In this document: one piece after another, positions 10,204 through 15,520 of the stretch | How the letters are laid out: every line of letters starts with the position of its first letter | Numbering within the stretch: the stretch's first letter is position 1 | Source of the DNA: Saccoglossus kowalevskii | Lineage: Eukaryota; Hemichordata; Enteropneusta; Harrimaniidae | Direction of reading: 5' to 3' | Length of the DNA: 15,520 bases | Assembly (NCBI RefSeq): GCF_000003605.2 | Contig: NW_003109580.1 | Location: 118,427 to 133,946 of the forward strand | Translations under genes and position numbers: made by a program | The notes under the pieces: model-generated | What the model saw: only the letters and a program-made list of their open reading frames with translations | What the model was told of the DNA's origin: nothing | The model's database searches: none

Positions 10204-10530
10204 TTAATGGGCGACAGTCATCGCGCGCAGCTCGTGTTCGTATTTCATGTAAACAAACAATGTACTGTAGAATACTTTATTTTAGCTGGAATTAATTTTC
10301 GCTGAAAACACTTTTTAAGCATTTTGTATGGAATTTATTTTCACTGATTTGAATGTAAAACATAGGAAAAAATGTATATTCGCTGGATTTTATTTTCACT
10401 GAATCATTCCCTTCAGCGAAATTTAATTCCAAGCGAAAATAAAGTATTCTACAGTATGTTACAAGCGTTGTATACGTTGCTAGGAGTCTCATATCGAACA
10501 GGACGCGTCGGGACAACTGCCGTCCTTTAA
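10204..10530. mobile_element. TTAA-flanked MITE, second copy, interrupted by a nested MITE
   Basis: TTAA at 10204-10207 and 10527-10530 flanks the element. The left end reads TGGGCGACAGTCATCGCGCG and the right end, reverse-complemented, AGGACGGCAGTTGTCCCGAC; they are diverged inverted repeats of each other and of the 7939-8071 copy. Compared with that copy it lies in the opposite orientation and is clearly homologous on both sides of the insert. Examples are CGTCCTGTTCGATATG in the reverse complement of its right part, and ATTTCATGTAAACAAACAAT at 10242-10261 against ATTTCATATAAATAAACAAT in the reverse complement of the other copy. The middle, 10265-10454, is a separate insertion. The 88-codon minus frame 10292-10558 is a shadow of this composite. 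Confidence 0.85.
10263..10456. mobile_element. Nested TA-flanked MITE with CTGTA ends (190 bp)
   Basis: The body 10265-10454 starts CTGTAGAATACTTTATTTT, and the other end reverse-complemented also reads CTGTAGAATACTTTATTTT. The inverted repeats extend over about 43 bp with few differences. TA lies on both sides (10263-10264, 10455-10456). The homologous 7939-8071 element has a single TA at the same place and no insert, so it serves as the empty site. Inside, a motif like TTTTCRCTGA following GGAATTWA occurs in three direct copies and once inverted. No coding capacity. The ends are like those of the elements at 8318 and 12399, so all three belong to one broad group, probably Tc1/mariner-like by target site. 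Confidence 0.9.
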
Positions 10531-11040
10531 GCTGTTTACAGTTGCAGTCTATGCACATTGTAAGTGTACTGCGTTACTGGGTATAGATACATAAAAAAAA
10601 AAGTTTGGATTTAAGTTTATTTGCATTCAGGTATGATGGATTTCCCCGAACTTTAATTTTGCCAAACATCCATACAAATTGTGTTAATTTACACATTTAT
10701 GAACTATTTTCATTTTTTTTTGTCACCAACCAAATTAATAAAATGCAGCCAAAATGTTCAAGTGATTAAAAATAGTTATATTCATAAAATAATACAAAAA
10801 ACTCAATATTAGTGAGCATTAATATCTTTAATGAGGACCAGATTTTCCTTTTCTGCACAACTTATAACCATGCTCAGATTGCTTATTTACCCTTACCGGT
10901 ACTTACAGAAAATACCTTCACACAGAATTGGTGTTCCTCTTGAACAACAGGTTATAATTTTTTTGCTGCATTTTATCGATTTTGTTCAACCAAGTGCTTT
11001 GGAATGTATGACTAAAAAACTGCAGCTACATTGCATTAAT
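10531..11040 (+). repeat. Diverged copy of the unrecognised repeat family (R block)
   Basis: By eye this matches 11530-11870 in order but with many changes and indels. GTTACTGGGTATAGATACAT (10574-10593) matches GTTACTGGGTAGATGCAT, and GGATTTCCCC corresponds to GGATTTCTCC. Near the end CTGCAGCTACATTGCATTAA (11021-11040) matches CTGCAGAAACTTTGCATTAA. It begins directly after the TTAA of the upstream MITE. It is more diverged than the two inverted arms are from each other, so it is probably the older copy. Confidence 0.55.
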
Positions 11041-11337
11041 AACTGCTATGTACATGTAACTTTCAACTTGGAATCAAAGATAACGACAAATGAACCTAAC
11101 CTTTGGCCAGAATTTGACTGTTTCATAATAGCTACATTTGAACAATCGAATAAAATTGATTTAAAGGCAAGTACAAGCTTCAGTGTTTCAATTTTTTCAG
11201 AATTTGTCGCAATATTGACTAAACTTACCGCTTTCTATGGTGATCACGATAACCTATGGGGTGTTCTGCATACAATGCATTGTGGGAATGCAAATTTAAA
11301 TTCTTTTTTCAATCAAACAGTCAAAATTAGTGAATAA
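10831..11337 (+). other. 168-codon open frame, probably a chance frame in repeats
   Basis: This is the longest ATG-started frame in the window. The reading is rich in Leu, Ile, Phe, Asn and Cys, without a domain, signal peptide or motif I recognise. Its first part lies in a diverged copy of the R block, whose better-preserved relatives at 11670-11870 and 14240-14500 (reverse strand) have no corresponding open frame. Its last part (from about 11165) lies in a block that recurs inverted at 12919-13118, where the open frame is on the other strand. This conflict between copies argues that it is not a gene. A protein of an unknown transposon remains possible but unsupported. Confidence 0.6.
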
Positions 11338-11513
11338 CTTCAATTGCAATAATTGACGTCGTCCCTTACCAGTATACACTTGACCTGTTATATACATGAA
11401 CTTGAAACGCAATGTGTAATGTTTTCTATTTTCTCTTGTAAATGAAGGAGGAGAAGTCCTAATTAGTCATTGAAGTCAATGAATAGAGTGGATAGCTGTG
11501 AATGGAGTGGTGC
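11165..11513 (+). repeat. Unrecognised repeat, P and Q blocks, left copy
   Basis: This segment is homologous to the reverse complement of 12809-13118 along its whole length. Shared words include GTGATCAC (11250-11257), CTATGGGGTGTTCTGCATA and CAAACAGTCA. The part from 11408 (Q block) is also found reverse-complemented at 14650-14759. Conservation is higher in Q than in P. No function is recognised. Confidence 0.75.
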
Positions 11514-11925
11514 AGATATCTTTTAATACCAATCCACACAGATGCATACTATGTATGCATGCAGAGTTACTGGGTAGATGCATAAAATGAAAAGGGCGAG
11601 ATGTTCTCTTTTTATTTAGATACAATGGATTTCTCCAGGCAAATAAAAAAAATTTTTTTTTTTCATGATTTGTTTTTCTGCAGCTTAGGGCTTGCATGTT
11701 TCTACAAATATTCCATAATTTACAGAAAACACATGTGCACAAAACTGACGTTCTCTCTTACATGGCAGACTATAATAATTTCATTTCTGCACGGTAATAA
11801 AACTGTTATCTCATAGTACACTGCAATAGAGTTTAGAAGCTGCAGAAACTTTGCATTAAAACTTACAAAGTTGAGTACTAAATGTAAAAATTTAATTGTC
11901 AATGCAATTATTCAGTACAACTGAT
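11408..11925 (+). repeat. Left arm of a large inverted repeat (about 520 bp)
   Basis: Almost the whole of this segment matches the reverse complement of 14234-14759, by eye close to nine bases in ten, with a few small indels. Landmarks are ATTAGTCATTGAAGTCAATG at 11463-11482, the A-run/T-run junction at 11646-11664, and CATAATTTACAGAAAACACA at 11713-11732. The arms are separated by about 2.3 kb. No short terminal duplication was found outside the arms, so it is not established that they are the ends of one transposon; two independent copies in opposite orientation are equally possible. The frames at 11476-11742, 11601-11816 and 11720-11902 lie inside it and are not considered genes. Confidence 0.85.
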
Positions 11926-11932
11926 CTAGAGC

Positions 11933-12055
11933 AGATGCATCAAAGGAAAATAATTGGGATGTTCTTTTTCTATTTAAATACAATGGATTTCTCCATGCTA
12001 TTTGTAATAACACATGCAAGATATATTTTCAGTGAATTGTCAAAAACCACATGTA
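11933..12055 (+). repeat. Partial direct duplicate of the R block
   Basis: Immediately after the left arm, 11933-12000 repeats 11573-11640 in the same orientation. AGATGCATCAAAGGAAAATA matches AGATGCATAAAATGAAAAGG, and ACAATGGATTTCTCCA is identical in both (11980-11995 and 11622-11637). Similarity fades toward 12055, around CCACATGTAAT. Confidence 0.6.
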
Positions 12056-12398
12056 ATCTATAAGATAATATTAATGGTCTGGTGTTTAAATGAAATTATA
12101 TTAAATAACTATTCTTGTAAAATATTAACTGTTCGAAAAAATTACAGTAAATTTCATGAAGGAATGTATTTTTTATAGAATTTATAAAATCTTAATTAAA
12201 CATTTATGCTGGAAACCTGGACTCGCACTTTATTCAAATCTAAAAAAGTAGCAAAAAGTGGCTTTGGAATTCATTTGGTAATGTCCATTATTCATGAGAC
12301 TTTCCAGGTTCTCCTCAGCCATTGGTCGATTTACTGCCATGCATCTGTAAATTGTTTTCAATTGCCATTGGAGGAGAATGGCATTCAACTTTATATAA
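12056..12398. other. Non-coding stretch, nothing identified
   Basis: AT-rich, with only a short 66-codon frame (12206-12406) that runs into the MITE and has no recognisable domain. A weak inverted pair, CTCCTCAGCCATTGG and CCATTGGAGGAG, lies at about 12312-12375. Confidence 0.5.
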
Positions 12399-12583
12399 TA
12401 CTGTAAAATGATTAATTTTCACTGGGTTTAAATTTCACTGATTTACCATTTCAGGCATATTCAGTGGGTTTTAAATTCACGGTTTCGTCATTTAGATAAT
12501 GTGTTCTATGCTAAATTTTACATTTTCCAGTCAGCGAAATAAGCTAAATTAAAACCCTGTGAATAATTACCCCCTATACAGTA
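12399..12583. mobile_element. TA-flanked MITE with CTGTA ends, copy 2
   Basis: The body 12401-12581 is bounded by TA at 12399-12400 and 12582-12583. The left end reads CTGTAAAATGATTAATTTTC. The right end reverse-complemented starts CTGTATAGGGGGTAATTATT and continues with TCACAGGGTTTTAATTT, so the inverted repeats are imperfect. Most of the interior matches 8391-8520 closely. The motif TTTCACTG or TTTCGCTG and its complement recur inside. There is no coding capacity. Confidence 0.85.
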
Positions 12584-12632
12584 TTGTTGTATTTTCAAGA
12601 CCATAGAAAATGTTAACAATGGGGCATGTAAG

Positions 12633-12673
12633 TCTTAGTTTTTACCAGTCTGGCTGGATTTCAAAAACTAAGA
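12633..12673. other. Perfect 11-bp stem-loop with an internal small stem
   Basis: TCTTAGTTTTT (12633-12643) pairs exactly with AAAAACTAAGA (12663-12673). The 19-base loop contains CCAG and CTGG, which can form a second small stem. It may be a short foldback sequence; nothing around it indicates a role. Confidence 0.45.
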
Positions 12674-12808
12674 ATCCCCTTTGGGAAAGAGTGGAAGTAC
12701 ACATTGCAGATAAAGTTGTACTTATATGTATGTTGTAAACACAGATAATAAATGTGAAGGTCTTCAGTACCATTCACCTTATCACCTTTACCAAAAACAC
12801 TGACCACA

Positions 12809-13118
12809 CACCACTCCATTCACAGCTATCCACTCTTTTCATTGACTTCAATGACCAATTAAGCTTTCTCCTCCTTCGTTTGAGAGAGACAATAGAAGAC
12901 ATTATACGCGACATAATACAGTTCAAGTTTATTTATAAAATAGGTAGAATGGAATTGGAGTTATTTACTAATTTATGACTGTTTGGTTGAAAAAAAGAAT
13001 TTGCAGTTGCAGAATATGCAGAACACCCCCATAGATTAATGTGATCACCTTGGAAAGTGATATTTTCGGTCGATTTGGCAGCATATCCTGGAAAATTGAA
13101 ATGCTGAAGCTAGTCTTC
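12809..13118 (-). repeat. Partial copy of the repeat family (Q and P blocks), inverted to the left copy
   Basis: 12809-12918 matches 14650-14759 in the same orientation with only about four differences, and matches 11408-11513 reverse-complemented. 12919-13118 continues as the reverse complement of 11165-11405, more weakly. The copy lacks the R block: upstream of 12809 the sequence differs from what precedes Q at 14650. The 74-codon frame 12754-12978 crosses this boundary and is therefore unlikely to be a gene. Confidence 0.75.
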
Positions 13119-13378
13119 ACTTCCAATTTTACTTTATTTTAGGAGACACTTCTAAATTTGATTTCAGGATTCTGTTGAATAAGATTTCTCATGAACTATA
13201 CAAAATTCAAAGGTCATGTGAGAGGTTTTCTAGAGATTATACACAGCATGGATGCAACCTTCAGGATTTGTTAATTACTGCTGCAGACCCATGCAGTGTG
13301 AAGCTTTGTGGTATTAAAATCTTTAGATCATGTTATATAACTGGAATTCACAACTGCTTATTTGAAAATGAACTTTGA
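13100..13378 (+). other. Open frame of about 92 codons, weak exon candidate
   Basis: The frame is open from after a TGA at 13097-13099 to a TGA at 13376-13378. A pyrimidine-rich stretch ending in TTTTAG at 13137-13142 would be a fair splice acceptor. Behind it the reading is mixed, with charged and Cys-containing residues (for example SCERFSRD and LQDLLITAAD), more protein-like than most frames here. No domain is recognised. Its first part lies in a repeat copy whose partner at 11165-11337 is open on the opposite strand, and the SINE target duplication begins inside its last codons. I regard it as more likely non-coding. Confidence 0.2.
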
Positions 13379-13383
13379 GATTT
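13368..13383. repeat. SINE target-site duplication, left copy
   Basis: ATGAACTTTGAGATTT here and ATTAACTTTAAGATTT at 13696-13711 agree at 14 of 16 positions and directly flank the SINE. This is the duplication expected from LINE-type integration. Confidence 0.8.
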
Positions 13384-13695
13384 TTTTTTTTTTTTAAATG
13401 TTTTTGTGCCAGGCGACAGTCACTGTTACTGTCCCCATGTTTGGGACTACATGACAGGGCTGTGTGGCTAATCTCCCTATCAAATGGCAACCGGGCTCAG
13501 CCGAACACAAACACCTGCTTAAGAACCTTCCCCCAAAGTCGCATTCATTAGTGAATGAACTTGGTCAATTGGCGCTCCCATTGAGTCCATGGCATACTCA
13601 CCCTGTCGACCTGTTTTGAGGTTCATCCTTAGGAAGGATTTGAACTTGGGTCTACCGATCATGAATCTGATGTGACAACCATTATGCTACCAGTG
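13384..13695 (-). mobile_element. tRNA-derived SINE with poly-A tail
   Basis: Read on the minus strand, the element starts at 13695 with a tRNA-like head. The box A region TGGTAGCATAATGG lies at 13692-13679 and the box B GTTCAAATCC at 13645-13636, a spacing normal for an internal RNA polymerase III promoter. A body of about 230 bases without coding frame follows, containing ACTGTCGCCTGGC near its end. The element ends in an A-rich tail, seen on the plus strand as the T run from 13381, of which the first bases overlap the duplication. Flanking 16-bp duplications support an insertion by a LINE machinery in trans. I do not recognise the SINE family or its central domain. The tRNA part is too diverged to name the parent tRNA, and it is not a functional tRNA gene. 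Confidence 0.85.
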
Positions 13696-13711
13696 ATTAA
13701 CTTTAAGATTT
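13696..13711. repeat. SINE target-site duplication, right copy
   Basis: Matches 13368-13383 at 14 of 16 positions. Removing the SINE rejoins an uninterrupted AT-rich sequence. Confidence 0.8.
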
Positions 13712-14233
13712 GTTAATTATTATTGTTTTGCCATGCATTCCCCACTGCAGCTGTATCGCATTCAGATCTTAGAATCAAGTAAATCTGTTGGTGCTGGAAT
13801 TTGTTGTTGTTTTTTTTGTGATAAATTAACATAAAGATACTCCAGTGAAAATCTTGAAATTTTGTAGCAATGACAATTTTGTCTTCCCAAATGTCATAAT
13901 ATCCCAAAATGGCAAATATTTCCAGCAGTGAAAATTTCAATTTCTTACAGTATTGTGATAGATTGTATAGCTGGATTATGCGACTATGTGTCGTCTAATT
14001 GTATACTTTGTTGTATGCTTGTACATTCTTATTATATTCCTATTATATAACATTTTCCTGGTCGAATTCATGCTTGGTGTACAAATCTCAGAAGTGTATG
14101 ATGGCAGAACTTGTTCATAATAAACAGATCCTTTTTAAATACGGATGCCATATTGGAATTACATCTTTTAACACAGTGAGATTTGGACTCTGGTTTACTG
14201 AAGATGAGTCTGATGCAGCAACCATTATGCTCG
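13712..14233. other. Spacer of the inverted repeat with element remnants
   Basis: No supported gene. It holds one end of a CTGTA-type MITE (13922-13952) and a tRNA-like SINE head (14170-14236), listed separately. The frames minus 13713-13940 and plus 13999-14253 overlap these remnants and have no recognisable domain. Confidence 0.55.
13922..13952 (-). mobile_element. Probable end of a further CTGTA-type MITE
   Basis: Read on the minus strand from TA (13951-13952) the sequence is CTGTAAGAAATTGAAATTTT, then CACTGCTGG. This matches the start of the 12401 element in the CTGTAA head and the ATTTTCACTG motif. The other end is not clear: CTGTATCGCATTCAG at 13750 is a possible start but the inverted match is poor. 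Confidence 0.4.
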
Positions 14234-14236
14234 TGA
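14170..14236 (-). mobile_element. Second tRNA-like SINE head, remnant
   Basis: The minus strand reads GAGCATAATGGTTGCTGCAT, then CAGACTCATC and GTCCAAATCTC. It aligns with the head of the SINE at 13695-13630 (TAGCATAATGGTTGTCACAT, CAGATTCATG, GTTCAAATCC) in the same orientation and with the same order of box A-like and box B-like parts. Beyond about 14170 the similarity to that SINE stops, so it is either a different SINE with a related head or a truncated, decayed copy. It abuts the end of the right inverted-repeat arm. Confidence 0.55.
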
Positions 14237-14759
14237 TCAGTTGTACTGAATAATTGCGTTGACAATAAAATTTTTACATTTAGTGCTCAACTTTGTAAGT
14301 TTTAATGCAGGTTCTTAACTCTATAAGTTGCAGTGTACTATGAGATAACAGCTTTATTACAATGCAGAAATGAAATTATTATAGTCTGCCATGTAAGAGA
14401 GAACATCAGTTTTGTGCACATGTGTTTTCTGTAAATTATGGAATATTCGTAGAAACATGCAAGTCCTAAGGTGTAGAAAAACAAATCATGAAAAAAAAAA
14501 AATATTTTTTTTTTCCTGGAGAAATCTATTGTACAATGTATCTAAATAAAAAGAGAACATCCCCACCCTTTTTATTTTATGCATCTACCCAGTAACTCTG
14601 CATGCATACATAGTATGCAACTGTGTGGATTGGTATTAAAAGATATCTGCACCACTCCATTCGCAGCTATCCACTCTATTCATTGACTTCAATGACTAAT
14701 TAAGCTTTCTCCTCCTTCGTTTGAGAGAGACAATAGAAGACATTATACGCTACATAATA
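14234..14759 (-). repeat. Right arm of the large inverted repeat
   Basis: This is the reverse complement of 11408-11925, in the same block order (Q at 14650-14759, R at 14234-14650). Small differences include a T-run/A-run length change near 14490-14515 and a few inserted bases at about 14300-14325 and 14525-14540. After 14759 the sequence no longer follows the left copy or the copy at 12918. Confidence 0.85.
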
Positions 14760-15520
14760 GGGCCGTAATAAGCATTGTTGTACAGTGTAACACAGCACTT
14801 AGTGTGAATATTGATAGTGGGCATGCTGTGATATTTAGAATTCACTCATTGTAGCACATAATGGCTTAGTCTTTTCCCTGTAATGCTTCAGCATTGAAAA
14901 TCGTTATGAAGAGACAACTGTCATTCCCTGGGCTTGCACTATGTACCATATCTGTGCCACTTTGTCGTTTGTTTCCCCCGTTGAACATTTGATACAGTAT
15001 GTAAAGTTGCTGGGGGTTAATCTGATAAAAAACGCAATTTTTTAAAAGTATCCGCTAGCCATTGGGCAAGTGAGTTTTCAATTTAACATGCCGAGATGAG
15101 TAATTGCATGATCTCACTTACTCTTATCAAGATCAGCTAGACAGGTTGTAACGGCTTAACTGGCCTATAGGGCAAATGGGGTTATTTTTTTTTTCATTCG
15201 CTGTTATTGTAAAATTGGCTTGTCGTGTCATGGGAATTAGAACTACAGGGGCCCGCTACTAAATTCTTTCCTGTAAGTTGTAGCCGAGACTGATCAAAAG
15301 ATTTCCTGTCAGATGTGTGCAGTTTCAGACATGCATGAACTATTGTGTAGCCTAGTGTACGATTTGATCTCTGACCATTGGGAAAAAAAAAGATATATTT
15401 AAGTCTATGAATGAATTACGTATCAATTACATTAAATTGTATTTTGTTGATTTTTTCTATTTTAATGCATGTGATGAAGTGGAAGTACCCAAAGACAATG
15501 TGCCCTTGCCGAATCATCCC
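14760..15520. other. Unique non-coding stretch to the window end, nothing identified
   Basis: No open frame of note, RNA gene or repeat match within the window. A run of T is at about 15186-15194 and one of A at about 15383-15391. Confidence 0.55.

Noticed and set aside
13999-14253. 84-codon plus-strand frame next to the right arm
   Set aside because: Its last third reads antisense through the tRNA-like SINE head and the arm boundary, so it is a chance frame across repeat joints.

Overview
The window looks like non-coding nuclear DNA from a eukaryote, most likely an invertebrate animal. It is AT-rich, no open frame shows a recognisable protein domain, and the features that can be supported are eukaryotic mobile-element classes: a tRNA-derived SINE with a poly-A tail and target-site duplication, MITEs with TA and TTAA target sites, a possible LINE 3' tail and a minisatellite. 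I cannot name the species. I found no protein-coding gene I would defend and no rRNA or functional tRNA gene. Several of the open frames lie inside repeat copies and are explained by them.

Layout. Positions 1-235 are the end of a minisatellite with a 22-bp unit that continues past the left edge. Positions 236-7938 are mostly unique sequence. They include a GC- and CpG-richer block open on both strands (1173-1468), a minus-strand tail ending in (TTG)n that resembles a LINE 3' end (2341-2460), a pair of overlapping open frames at about 3545-3895 and several small hairpins.

From 7939 on the window is a mosaic of mobile elements. A 125-bp MITE flanked by TTAA lies at 7939-8071. A TA-flanked MITE whose ends begin CTGTA lies at 8318-8563. 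A second copy of the TTAA MITE (10204-10530) carries a 190-bp CTGTA-type MITE inside it. The 7939 copy is the matching empty site and shows that the insertion duplicated TA. A third CTGTA element is at 12399-12583, and a probable end of a fourth is at 13922-13952.

Positions 10531-14759 are built from several copies of an unrecognised repeat family. Two arms of about 520 bp (11408-11925 and 14234-14759) face each other as a large inverted repeat about 2.3 kb apart. A partial copy (12809-13118) and diverged copies (10531-11040, 11933-12055) accompany them. The longest open frame of the window (168 codons, 10831-11337) lies across such copies and is probably not a gene. A SINE (13384-13695, minus strand) with a 16-bp target duplication interrupts the spacer, and a second tRNA-like SINE head abuts the right arm. 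Positions 14760-15520 show nothing I can identify.

The elements are non-autonomous as far as can be seen: no transposase or reverse transcriptase is recognisable. The main value of the window is its record of insertion order: TTAA MITE first, CTGTA MITE into it later, and the SINE into the spacer of the inverted repeat.
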